Position numbers and translations under genes: made by a program. 64,000 nucleotides of DNA from [Clostridium] saccharolyticum WM1 (GTDB lineage Bacteria > Bacillota > Clostridia > Lachnospirales > Lachnospiraceae): the NCBI RefSeq assembly GCF_000144625.1, contig NC_014376.1, positions 3,038,001 through 3,102,000 of the forward strand. Direction: 5' to 3'. Shown here one piece after another: positions 1 through 7,892 of the stretch; position 1 is the first letter of the stretch; each line of letters opens with the position of its first letter. Below the pieces are notes generated by a model, which had not been told where the DNA came from, searched no databases, and saw only the letters and a list, made by a program, of their open reading frames with translations.

Positions 1-2160
1 AAGAAAAAGCTTCCCCATTAAATAGGCGGCTGAGTTCTTGATGTCTTTCAATGAAATATCAACACTATCAGACACTGATTGCAGAAACTCTATCGCCTTT
101 TTCAATTCATCTGGGTCAGGAGTTTCTTCTTTAAGAACCATCTTTGCTAGTGCGAAGCTTGAGTAGACATTACCCATCTTTGCTGATTTCTGATAGTAAT
201 CTTTAGCCCTTGTTAAATCCTGCCCTGTTCCGACACTGTTTTGAAGCATCCACCCCAGCCGGTACTGGATTTTATCATCCTTGCTGGTTTGCTCTAAGCG
301 TTCAAACCCTTCAAAGGCTCGTTGAAAATGTTGCCTCGATTTTAATTCATCTTTGTCTGTTCCAATACCATCCCGGTACATCTTGGCCACTTCAAAATCC
401 GCATATGGAAATCCTTGTTTTGCTGACTTTAGATACAGTTCAAACGCTTTATCAAAATCTTGCTCGACACCTTGTCCTCGATGATACAGTGCTCCAAGGG
501 AGTACTGAGCATATTTGTATTTTTTCTCTGTTGATAACTGAAACCATTCTGCTGCTTTTAGATAGTCTTGGTCCGTGCCCTGTCCTGCTGCATGCATTTT
601 GCCAATACGATACTCTGTGTACTTCCATGCCTTTCTCGATTCTACTTGTTGAAATCCGGCAAAAGCTTTTACATAGTATTCATCTGCAGTATCCGAATTC
701 TTCTCCACACCAAGACCCAAAGCATAGATTCTGCCTAAATAATAAATCGCAAGCACATTCCCTGTTTCCGCTTCTTCCTCTAGCTTAATTCTTGCTGTCT
801 CAAAATCCTGTGCAACTTCTTCTGTTCCAACTAAAAGTTCCCGAGCCGCCTTGTACGCATCGGTCCAGTCTACATAAAAGTCTTGAGATTGATTATTACG
901 GACACCACTGAGTTCAGATTCAACCTGCTCATAGTCAATGCCTTGGAATTCTTCATCCACTTCATAATAAAGAGGTTCCGGGGCTTCATCATTGAATGAC
1001 TCATAAGTTGCAGTCATCTCCTCAAGCTCAATTGGCTCAAACGAAAACTGATCTGCCTCAGCAATGATCATGTTCTTGATGGATTTGAATTCTTTCTGCG
1101 CTGAAAGCGGAAGCCGGTTTGGGATCTCATCCATGTAACTATGGAATACCTCTTCTCGCATCTCATACCATAGCTCATATGCTTTAGCCACAATGTCTTC
1201 TTTTGAAAGTTCGTCAATCAATTCATCAACAAGCGTTTTTAAGCTTGGCTGCAAGTAACCGTAGACTTTCTTACCGCTAGAATGCTTTAGCTTTTCTGAT
1301 AGCTCCAAGAATAGCGCTTCGATTTTGGGATTCTGAGCATGTCCTGTTTTCATTTCACCGATCAGTTTAAGCAGTGCTTCGTTACTCTCACATTTTAGCT
1401 GATCCCGTCTCTCTGTCTGCTGAGCATATATCTCCTGCACTTCACCTTTGAAGATGTTTTTTACAAGTCCAGACTTCATTTGCTCAATGCCCTTTTTCGT
1501 AAGAAATCCTTCATTGGGATCTGTCGAGTAACAGACCATATGGACATGAGGATGATGGCTTTCATTATGAAATGCTGCATACCATCTAAAATTCTGAATC
1601 GGTATTTTCATCGCCTCCGCAATTTCCGGGGTGAAATAGGAAAGCATATTATGCCAGGCTTCGACTTTATCAAATCCAGTTCGAATCGCATCTTCTCTTC
1701 TAAGTGAAATAATAGGAATCCATATGTTGCCCGGATGATTACCCACTTCTTCTGCAATTCTGCTAAGGGCAATTTCATCATCTCCACCAGTGAATAAACC
1801 GTGAGTCCCCATTCGCTGTACCCTTGGACGGTTGGCGATATAATCCACGTAGTTTTCTCGCTGACCGATTATATCCATGTTTTGCTCAAGAGCCATCGTG
1901 ATAAACTCAGATGCGTTTTCTACTGTCTTGCTTTCAATGTAATCTTCATACTCAAATAGTTTCTTGGCTTCAGGGAATTCATTAATAATCTGCTGAATCA
2001 AATCCCCCTGTTTCAATGTTGAAGGAAGACTGCTCCTTTCCTTTGGTAACTTTTCAACACCGCATCGAGTCGCCATGTAGGTTACAAGATTGGAAAGATG
2101 AGCAGCCGACTTTTTTGTGCCCCCTTTTAAATATGGGCATTTTAAAACGATCCTTGGCAT
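1..2160 (-). CDS. MobP-type relaxase with C-terminal Sel1 repeats (partial, runs off window)
   Basis: The reading frame stays open from an ATG at 2160 to base 1 (720 codons), so the C-terminus lies outside. The N-terminal ~250 residues look like a Firmicutes MobP2/MobP3 (MobL) relaxase: the HHPHVHM motif at about residues 202-208 is the metal-binding histidine triad of HUH nickases, which cut and carry the transferred strand at oriT. From about residue 470 there are at least five Sel1/TPR-like repeats of ~35 residues, with Y-LG-Y-GxGV-D-A--YY-KA spacing. Fusion of Sel1 repeats to a relaxase suggests a protein-docking arm. The gene follows the ribbon-helix-helix gene by 21 bp with GGAAGG as ribosome site. 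The histidine motif makes relaxase identity secure; the precise Mob subclass is inferred. Confidence 0.88.
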   Translation of the reverse strand, partial: MPRIVLKCPYLKGGTKKSAAHLSNLVTYMATRCGVEKLPKERSSLPSTLKQGDLIQQIINEFPEAKKLFEYEDYIESKTVENASEFITMALEQNMDIIGQRENYVDYIANRPRVQRMGTHGLFTGGDDEIALSRIAEEVGNHPGNIWIPIISLRREDAIRTGFDKVEAWHNMLSYFTPEIAEAMKIPIQNFRWYAAFHNESHHPHVHMVCYSTDPNEGFLTKKGIEQMKSGLVKNIFKGEVQEIYAQQTERRDQLKCESNEALLKLIGEMKTGHAQNPKIEALFLELSEKLKHSSGKKVYGYLQPSLKTLVDELIDELSKEDIVAKAYELWYEMREEVFHSYMDEIPNRLPLSAQKEFKSIKNMIIAEADQFSFEPIELEEMTATYESFNDEAPEPLYYEVDEEFQGIDYEQVESELSGVRNNQSQDFYVDWTDAYKAARELLVGTEEVAQDFETARIKLEEEAETGNVLAIYYLGRIYALGLGVEKNSDTADEYYVKAFAGFQQVESRKAWKYTEYRIGKMHAAGQGTDQDYLKAAEWFQLSTEKKYKYAQYSLGALYHRGQGVEQDFDKAFELYLKSAKQGFPYADFEVAKMYRDGIGTDKDELKSRQHFQRAFEGFERLEQTSKDDKIQYRLGWMLQNSVGTGQDLTRAKDYYQKSAKMGNVYSSFALAKMVLKEETPDPDELKKAIEFLQSVSDSVDISLKDIKNSAAYLMGKLFL

Positions 2161-2181
2161 TGGTCACCTTCCCTTCATGTA

Positions 2182-2604
2182 TTATTCTTCAATTCCCTGC
2201 TGAAACTTCACCGCTTCCTCTATACTGATTTTTCCCTTTGTCTTTTTCACTTCGTTAACACACCGGCCACGGAGTTTTCTTAAATCTTCATCACTGATCT
2301 CAAGCCCTGCTGCAAGAATGTTCATCATCATGGACATCTCAACAGATAACCTAAAAAGATTCCCGGAGTGCCTGCTTTCTGTTTCTCTAAGTAGCCCCTG
2401 CATTGCTGCGACGATTACCTTGGACATGTATTCCGTTGAACCTTCACTGTTAAGGTAGCTCATATAGAACTGCAAAGCCTTTTCGATAAACTCACTCCGA
2501 TTTTTCACGTTATCTTTTTCCAGCATTTCATCCATGCGCTTCATTGTCTCAGGATAAAGCCACACTGCCGTTCTGCTCTTGGCTTTATTCTGCAATTGAC
2601 TCAA
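2182..2604 (-). CDS. Ribbon-helix-helix mobilization accessory protein (MobC/CopG-like)
   Basis: A 140-residue protein. Residues about 5-50 have the ribbon-helix-helix pattern: a short strand (RTAVWLYPE) followed by two helices with the NRSEFIEKAL signature used by CopG/Arc/MobC DNA binders. The rest is helical and acidic. Its place between the oriT-like region and the relaxase gene argues for a relaxosome protein that binds oriT and recruits the relaxase. The likely start is TTG at 2604, eight bases after a GGAGG site, and that ribosome site overlaps one ACCACCT element of the upstream repeat set, so the protein may regulate its own synthesis. RHH fold is clear; the oriT-binding role is inferred from position. 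Confidence 0.75.
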   Translation of the reverse strand: MSQLQNKAKSRTAVWLYPETMKRMDEMLEKDNVKNRSEFIEKALQFYMSYLNSEGSTEYMSKVIVAAMQGLLRETESRHSGNLFRLSVEMSMMMNILAAGLEISDEDLRKLRGRCVNEVKKTKGKISIEEAVKFQQGIEE

Positions 2605-2989
2605 TCACACCACCTCCAAATCGCCTTTATTTACCTATGTCCACCCTATTGACCACCTGAAAGGCCCTGCAATATGGGCATTCTTTCCCCATCCGACCAC
2701 CTGTTTGTCCCATTTGAGCGATTCTGACCACCTACCTGAAATCTCTGAACGCTCGGCACTGCCGGGCGAAGTGGGCGAGAGGTGGCGCTTTGCGACCACC
2801 TCTCTTTATCCTGCACCAGAATCAATTGGCGAGTTCACCGTCTTTCAGTGCAAAATCCCGAAATCACGCCCAACTTCAACTGTCGCAAATACGCCTCAAA
2901 TTCTGCTCAAAAGACTGTAATGGGTATCGTTGCTCCACTCCTACCCAAAGAATCGCACACAGGGGCAAATAACGCTTCACGGTGCCGAG
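2605..2989. other. Candidate oriT / regulatory intergenic region with GACCACCT repeats
   Basis: No gene is supported in these 385 bases. The octamer GACCACCT occurs at 2651, 2695, 2726 and 2794 in the same orientation, and a related ACCACCTCC overlaps the ribosome site at about 2610. The copy at 2794 forms an inverted repeat with AGAGGTGG at 2779. A small CGGCACTGCCG hairpin lies near 2754. Repeats next to a ribbon-helix-helix gene and a relaxase gene are the usual make-up of an oriT with accessory-protein sites. No known nic consensus was recognised. Confidence 0.5.
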
Positions 2990-3253
2990 TTACTCCTGTC
3001 CGTCTTGTGCAGAGCTGTGGCTTCGGGAGTCAGTGGTCACTTTTGTCGGCTTTTTCGGCTTTTCTGGCTTGATTTCCTCATCCTCTCGCTCATCAATGTA
3101 CTCTCTGACATTGGCTGGCACATATTTCTCATAAAGCTTCTGAAGCTGGTCTGCCATTTCTGCCTGCAAATCCGCTTCTTTTTTATCCATATACTTCTTG
3201 ATGGCTCTCAGTTTTTCAGCTTCCAAGCTGATGACAATCGTATCTTTTTTCAT
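2990..3253 (-). CDS. DUF6103-like small ICE protein (copy 1)
   Basis: A protein of about 87 residues with the pattern of the DUF6103 family found in Clostridia ICEs: an N-terminal strand (KDTIVISLEAEKLRAI) resembling a ribbon-helix-helix start, then a helix ending in YEKYVPANVREYID, then a charged Lys/Pro-rich tail. ATG at 3253 is preferred because GGAGG lies nine bases upstream; an ATG at 3259 is only three bases from it. It is a clear paralogue of the next gene. Function is unknown. The RHH-like start and the place beside oriT make a DNA-binding relaxosome role possible. Confidence 0.6.
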   Translation of the reverse strand: MKKDTIVISLEAEKLRAIKKYMDKKEADLQAEMADQLQKLYEKYVPANVREYIDEREDEEIKPEKPKKPTKVTTDSRSHSSAQDGQE

Positions 3254-3317
3254 ATTCATCTTCCTCCACATTTGAAATTTCAGCGCTTATGACCACAAAA
3301 GTTGTGATGTTAATCGC

Positions 3318-3719
3318 TTACATAGACATGCTCATCCCTTGGTTTTCATCTTCCACCTGCTCTTGATTCTCCTCTGATGCTGATGTGATTTCAGCCTGAT
3401 TCAGTTCCCCTGTTTCCTCGTTTTGTTCTCTGTTGATACGTCTTCTCCCCCGAGTAGATTGAGCTGGTTGGGGAGCAATCTCTTGCTCAGGTTGAACTGC
3501 TTCGAGCGTTACTTCAGCCTGAATTTCAGTTCCTGAGTCGTTGCGATCCAGGTATCTTCGTGTGGCAGCAGGGACATATTTTTCGTACACACCCCTGACA
3601 TGTGACTGAAGTTCCTTTTCAAGAGTGGTATCCTTTTCGTCCATATAAAACTTCAAGGCATCCAGTTTTTCCTTTGAAAAACTAACTTGAATCGTTGCTT
3701 TTTCTGTTGTTATGCTCAT
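3318..3719 (-). CDS. DUF6103-like protein (copy 2) with Gln/Glu-rich tail ending MSMSM
   Basis: A 133-residue paralogue of the preceding entry: KATIQVSFSKEKLDALKFYM and YEKYVPAATRRYLD align with copy 1. After residue ~70 it has a long low-complexity Glu/Gln/Pro/Arg tail and ends in NQGMSMSM, one of several Met-ending tails in this element (see findings). The ribosome site is GGAGGGCGATT before the ATG at 3719. The family is uncharacterised. Two adjacent copies that differ mainly in their tails suggest duplication followed by gain of the tail. Confidence 0.6.
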   Translation of the reverse strand: MSITTEKATIQVSFSKEKLDALKFYMDEKDTTLEKELQSHVRGVYEKYVPAATRRYLDRNDSGTEIQAEVTLEAVQPEQEIAPQPAQSTRGRRRINREQNEETGELNQAEITSASEENQEQVEDENQGMSMSM

Positions 3720-3731
3720 AGAATCGCCCTC

Positions 3732-4109
3732 CTAATATTTGAAACTGATGAACGTCATTCTCGGCTGAGCCTCCGGTTCATCTCCTGAAAACTCGGGAAT
3801 CCCTTTGAATTCCCCCATGTATTTTTCACACTCGACATCGGTTAAGGAGACAAACTCCCCATCCTCACTATCGCCACAAATGAAAAAAGGACCGGCAATA
3901 ATGTCATTCCCAATCCTTCGATTCAGCTCCATGCCATTCAGTTTTCCTTCCTCATTGACCACAGCGATGCAGCCATCCTCGAGATAAACACATTCAAAGA
4001 ACCCCCCAACTTCCGCTTGGATTCCTTCGAGGTCATTGACCATTTCCTTTTCATACGGCATTTTTCCCGGTTCAATTTTGAGTACCCGAATCTTATTATC
4101 GTCTTTCAT
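3732..4109 (-). CDS. DUF3846 domain protein
   Basis: A 125-residue acidic protein with the DUF3846 layout: IRVLKIEPGK at the start, a LEGIQAEVGG motif, a CIAVVNEEGK strand, then NRRIGNDIIAGPFFICGD. DUF3846 proteins are common in conjugative elements and phages of Firmicutes; their molecular role is not established. It sits twelve bases upstream of the DUF6103 pair in the same operon. Unlike several neighbours it does not end in the Met-rich tail but in a hydrophobic FISFKY. Confidence 0.65.
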   Translation of the reverse strand: MKDDNKIRVLKIEPGKMPYEKEMVNDLEGIQAEVGGFFECVYLEDGCIAVVNEEGKLNGMELNRRIGNDIIAGPFFICGDSEDGEFVSLTDVECEKYMGEFKGIPEFSGDEPEAQPRMTFISFKY

Positions 4110-4123
4110 GGTCGGTCACCTCC

Positions 4124-4699
4124 CTACATTCCCATGTTCTGTTCGAGTTCTGACGGATTGATATTCTTGCAGTAGTCGAGGTAGAGAGTCATATCTAGAC
4201 AATCCTCCTCCAGCGAGATTTCAGCCATTCCGTCTCTGCTTTGAAGCTCATTTAAGATCAACGTACCTATGCCGTTGTTGACTGTCACATTAAGACCATG
4301 CTCCTCGGCGATCTCTTCAAAATACACAATCCAACTACCATTTGAAGTATTTTCTGCGGCTTCCTCAAAAATCTGATCTGCTACTTGTGAGATTTGCTGA
4401 TCAATATAGGCTTTTATGTTGGGCATAAAGCTGACATATCTTGCGTAGTCATAGCCGCTACTGTCGATTAAAATGCCATCGCCACTTTCCGCATTCAGGG
4501 CAAGCAGGCCATGGGTTTGCCCTGATGAATCCGTGTACATGAACTCTTTTTTGTCTGCAATAAAGGATTGGTCTGAAAGCAGACGCTTTGAAAACTCTCC
4601 GTATTCCTTCTGATTCATTAGTTGAATGGCCTCAATAACACAGGGTTGGGTCTCCAACTCCGTCACTTTCCTATGAAAAATAGCATTTGTTTTTAACAT
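4124..4699 (-). CDS. Hypothetical ICE accessory protein (DUF6329-like) ending NMGM
   Basis: A 191-residue soluble acidic protein without signal peptide or membrane segment. From memory it resembles a family labelled DUF6329 in Clostridia ICEs, but I cannot confirm this. It has predicted alpha/beta character, with a long helix around AYIDQQISQVADQIFEEAAE and a LNVTVNNGIGTLILNEL strand pair. The last residues are LEQNMGM, matching the Met-ending tail seen on unrelated proteins of the element. It lies 14 bases upstream of DUF3846 in the operon. No function can be assigned. Confidence 0.5.
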   Translation of the reverse strand: MLKTNAIFHRKVTELETQPCVIEAIQLMNQKEYGEFSKRLLSDQSFIADKKEFMYTDSSGQTHGLLALNAESGDGILIDSSGYDYARYVSFMPNIKAYIDQQISQVADQIFEEAAENTSNGSWIVYFEEIAEEHGLNVTVNNGIGTLILNELQSRDGMAEISLEEDCLDMTLYLDYCKNINPSELEQNMGM

Positions 4700-4714
4700 T
4701 GTTCTTCATCCTTT

Positions 4715-5815
4715 CTATTTTTTAATATGGGGTCTGCCGTACAGAACCTGCTTGTCGGAATCGAATAGGTTTCGATAAACCACGACTCCTTTTGAAAAAG
4801 AGGCATCTATCACTTTGCCGTCACCGGCATAGACACCCACATGGGTGATGTTCATAAACCGACCATTGGGTTTGTGGCTCCAGAACACTAAGTCGCCGGG
4901 AACCAAGTCTTTTTTTGCAATGGTCAGACCATTATTTACACAAAATCGTCCTTGCTCTGATGCAGTTCCGGGGATGGTGATACTGAGCTGTTTATAGCAC
5001 CACATGGTCAGGTAGCTGCAATCTACATAGCTTCCTTGCCCCCTTTTCTCTTGTGAGTAAGGATCGCCCAGTCTGGTCATAGCCATCTTTACAACCTCAC
5101 TGCCAAGTTCCCCGGTCGGAAGGTTGTGGTACAAATTCGCCAGTTCTTCCGCAGTGGGCTGATAAGCCCAGCCTTCCCACCCATCCACGCTGTCATCTTC
5201 CGTTGGAGCAGGCCGCCCATATGCAATGCGGTAATAGATTTCTGTTGCATTGCTCATGTCCTCATAGGACACTGCTTTACCCATTTCAGAAGTGATGTTC
5301 TGATAAATTGTAGACAAATCCTTAATGGGAACAGCCACTGTGTAGGTGCTTTCCGTTGTTGTTCCATCATCATTTTTCTCTGTTTTGGTGCGTTCTTCAT
5401 AGGTCACAAAGCAATCAGCAAACTTCTCACTGGCTGCGGCAGAAGGCTGAGCCGCGCCGAAATACAGAGAATAGAAAACGGACTTCACCTGAACCGCGTC
5501 CAGACTTTGTCCGCTTTCTGTTTCGCTATTGATCGCTTGAATAATGGTCTCCAGAGTTTCAAAGCTCTCTCGCATACTCACAATGTGGCTGCGATATTCC
5601 ACAGGCAAACTGTCAGGGATCGTACCTCCATGAAAGCACAAGTCTAGAGCCGAGTTATTGTGATTGGCTGCTCCTGAAAGCATGCCACACAGGATTGCGA
5701 TGATGACAATAAGCGGCGATAGTACGGCGACAATTGTCCAGCCTATACCTCTCCGGAGTCGTTCATCGCTCAGTGCCATGGCTACTGCCTTGGCTATAAG
5801 TGCAGGATTCGCCAT
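4715..5815 (-). CDS. Conjugation-associated NlpC/P60 cell-wall hydrolase, membrane-anchored
   Basis: A 366-residue protein. Residues about 24-48 form one membrane segment, and the rest is expected outside. Residues ~50-220 are a helical/linker region typical of Gram-positive T4SS wall-hydrolase subunits. The C-terminal ~120 residues are an NlpC/P60 domain: catalytic Cys in VDCSYL (~residue 265), LVPGDLVFW, and catalytic His in THVGVYAGDG (~323). Such enzymes open peptidoglycan for the secretion channel (VirB1-like, Orf14 of Tn916). It is encoded seven bases after the stop of the cyclotransferase gene. Assignment is firm for the fold and good for the role. Confidence 0.85.
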   Translation of the reverse strand: MANPALIAKAVAMALSDERLRRGIGWTIVAVLSPLIVIIAILCGMLSGAANHNNSALDLCFHGGTIPDSLPVEYRSHIVSMRESFETLETIIQAINSETESGQSLDAVQVKSVFYSLYFGAAQPSAAASEKFADCFVTYEERTKTEKNDDGTTTESTYTVAVPIKDLSTIYQNITSEMGKAVSYEDMSNATEIYYRIAYGRPAPTEDDSVDGWEGWAYQPTAEELANLYHNLPTGELGSEVVKMAMTRLGDPYSQEKRGQGSYVDCSYLTMWCYKQLSITIPGTASEQGRFCVNNGLTIAKKDLVPGDLVFWSHKPNGRFMNITHVGVYAGDGKVIDASFSKGVVVYRNLFDSDKQVLYGRPHIKK

Positions 5816-5821
5816 CGGTTA

Positions 5822-6325
5822 TCACCACCATCCCAGTCCAAACATGGTTTCCTGTTCGAAGTTATTCTGCTGCTCGGACTCCATTTTTTCCTTCGTTCGA
5901 AGGATTGCTGTCTCAAGAACCTCTATGTCAAAGCCTGCGGTTTCATAGCCTTCTTCGATGGTTTTCATGTATGAATCCGATGGAATTCCAAGCCGCAGTC
6001 CTTCAGTCATCACATAAACAAATGCTGACACGATTTTTCCATCCACTTCAATGTCCATCGCTTCCTTGTCATAAAATCTTGGATAGCCTTCGTAGCGATC
6101 CAGTGCCATCTCATCTTTTGGCTTTACCGACCAGATCATGACTGGGACATGACTTCCTTCGCAAGGTTCAATGGTTGCATAAGCGCCTGTCTTTGAACCT
6201 CTGAATAAGAGCTCATAGTCTTCGATTTCGGCGGTGCCAACGACCTTTGCTGTAGGGCATCGTTGCTTCATTTGGGGCAGATTTAAATTGCTGCCATAGG
6301 CGATATAGTATTTTTCTTTCTGCAT
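5822..6325 (-). CDS. Gamma-glutamylcyclotransferase (AIG2-like) family protein
   Basis: About 167 residues from ATG 6325, chosen because GGAGGT lies just upstream. It carries the GGCT-fold substrate loop YGSNL (residues 10-14) and the catalytic Glu in DRYEGYP (~79). These enzymes release 5-oxoproline from gamma-glutamyl amides or remove gamma-glutamylamine links. Directly upstream is an amidoligase; this pairing in mobile elements was noted in comparative-genomic work on amidoligases and suggests reversible gamma-glutamyl amide modification of a peptide or protein. The C-terminal tail is Gln/Glu-rich and ends EQETMFGLGWW, a possible variant of the shared tail. Confidence 0.8.
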   Translation of the reverse strand: MQKEKYYIAYGSNLNLPQMKQRCPTAKVVGTAEIEDYELLFRGSKTGAYATIEPCEGSHVPVMIWSVKPKDEMALDRYEGYPRFYDKEAMDIEVDGKIVSAFVYVMTEGLRLGIPSDSYMKTIEEGYETAGFDIEVLETAILRTKEKMESEQQNNFEQETMFGLGWW

Positions 6326-6341
6326 TTTGACCTCCATTCAG

Positions 6342-7391
6342 TTACATAGACAAAGAAAAAGCAGGGGTTTCTTCCTCCTGCTCCACTTGTCTTGCTTCGG
6401 TATTTTGATTTTCCGTCTGGCTCACTTCAGTTTCAGAGGCATAGACCTGTTCCTCCTCTCGTTTCTTTCGAAGCCGTTCCTTCTGTGCGATTGCCTGTTC
6501 TGGCGACTTCCAAGCGATATTGCCTTCGAGGTGATCCAGTAGGTGCTTTCGTGCCGTTTTGAATTCATCTCCGATCATTCCAAGCCGAAGGAGCCAAACA
6601 CGGAACGTATATTTCTCATTGTCTGACACGGTTTTTATGGGACTTGCTGAGCGTTGGTTATAGGCTTGAGCTGTGATGGCCATGCAAAACTGAACATAGG
6701 CTTTCATTTTCCCTGCATGGAGTGATCCATTAAATGCCCTAAATTCTATCGTTCCCTTCTGAAAAACAGAATGCAGATTCAAGCAGTGATATCGGCTGTC
6801 ATGGTAATGTTGATAGCTGCCGTCATTCCCCTTGTACCACAGGTTCTGTAGATGTGTTCTGGTTTTTGGTTTCTGGCGGTTCAAGTTTTCGAGAAACTCA
6901 GCATCGATTTTTCGGCAATATCTCCGCTCTCTTTGGGAATCCACCTGCAGAGCCCGGTAAACCATATCCTCTTTGGATGCAATAATGTTCACCAAATTTC
7001 TGAGCTGATTAGCTTCAAAGGGGGCTGCATTGATGTGGATATGAATGCCGCAGGATTTGTTACTAAAGGCACCAGCTTCCCTAAGCACTCTTATCATCTC
7101 TTGGATTTTTTCAATATCCTCGTACCTGCAGATGGGACTTACCAGCTCAACGCTGTAATCTCGGTCAGCAATCTGCTTACGACTACCCACTTTTTTCTGA
7201 CACTGAATACTGGCATCGCTGACCAGTTTCCACTTGCGGTTCTCATCATCCGCTACCGAATAGGTGCCATAGCCACCACCCTCATATTGAGAAAAGCTGC
7301 CCAGGTATTCAGCTAACACCTCCGCAGCTCTTTGTCGTGTGATTCCTGTCATTTCGATTTCAATTCCGAATTTCTGCTCTTTTAAGTCCAT
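6342..7391 (-). CDS. Amidoligase family enzyme (glutamine-synthetase-like fold)
   Basis: A 349-residue protein matching the amidoligase family (PF12224): FGIEIEMTG at the start supplies the metal-binding glutamates, SVELVSPI follows, GIHIHIN at residues 115-121 is the conserved histidine motif, and GTIEFRAFNGSL completes the active site. The family is predicted to make amide bonds between carboxylates and amines using ATP, alone or on proteins. It is paired with a gamma-glutamylcyclotransferase 16 bases downstream, a logical eraser. Past residue ~280 there is a charged helix and a Glu/Gln tail ending PAFSLSM, so the enzyme itself carries the Met-ending tail. The substrate is unknown. Confidence 0.8.
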   Translation of the reverse strand: MDLKEQKFGIEIEMTGITRQRAAEVLAEYLGSFSQYEGGGYGTYSVADDENRKWKLVSDASIQCQKKVGSRKQIADRDYSVELVSPICRYEDIEKIQEMIRVLREAGAFSNKSCGIHIHINAAPFEANQLRNLVNIIASKEDMVYRALQVDSQRERRYCRKIDAEFLENLNRQKPKTRTHLQNLWYKGNDGSYQHYHDSRYHCLNLHSVFQKGTIEFRAFNGSLHAGKMKAYVQFCMAITAQAYNQRSASPIKTVSDNEKYTFRVWLLRLGMIGDEFKTARKHLLDHLEGNIAWKSPEQAIAQKERLRKKREEEQVYASETEVSQTENQNTEARQVEQEEETPAFSLSM

Positions 7392-7403
7392 GGTGCCACC
7401 GCC

Positions 7404-7892
7404 TTACCATGTTCGGTACTCATTGACGATTCCTTTGATTCCCTCAAATCTCAAGAGCTTACCTGCTTCTTCAAGCAGGCTCATCAGCTTTTCTCTTCGG
7501 TAGGTATCAATCAGCTCATTTCGGCAACTGGAATTCAGATGATTCAGCTGCTGGGTAAGTGTCTGCACTGCGGTTTTAAGCTCCCGTTGCTTATTGCAAA
7601 TCCCCTTGCTTTGATTGAGAAAGCAGCTGATAATCTGATCGAATCGTTCAATATCATCTACCGAATAACAGTAGTATGCCTCAAAGGGATTGTCATAGAC
7701 TTCCCCATCCATGCACTTTCTGAGCTGTTCAAGGAGCTTTGGTCGTTCTTCCGTTTCTGCTTTTAGGTACCTCTCCATCAAACAAAGCAGGTCATTTTCC
7801 TGCTCAGGTACATAGGTGATGCATGCCTTCATATCGTTGATGATTTCATCCTTTTTCTTGATGAGTGTTGAAAGCTCAATTTGGTTCTTCAT
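7404..7892 (-). CDS. Hypothetical coiled-coil protein of the conjugation operon
   Basis: A 162-residue soluble protein, almost wholly helical, with heptad-like stretches around residues 30-60 and 95-150 and four to five cysteines. No family was recognised. Its ATG overlaps the stop codon of the VirB4-type ATPase (TAATG arrangement), indicating translational coupling, so it probably works with the secretion ATPase or the amidoligase that follows. Confidence 0.55.
   Translation of the reverse strand: MKNQIELSTLIKKKDEIINDMKACITYVPEQENDLLCLMERYLKAETEERPKLLEQLRKCMDGEVYDNPFEAYYCYSVDDIERFDQIISCFLNQSKGICNKQRELKTAVQTLTQQLNHLNSSCRNELIDTYRREKLMSLLEEAGKLLRFEGIKGIVNEYRTW

Noticed and set aside
2705..3292. 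Several overlapping plus-strand frames in the oriT region
   Set aside because: No ribosome sites, mutual overlap, and partial antisense to the DUF6103 gene; the region reads better as regulatory.
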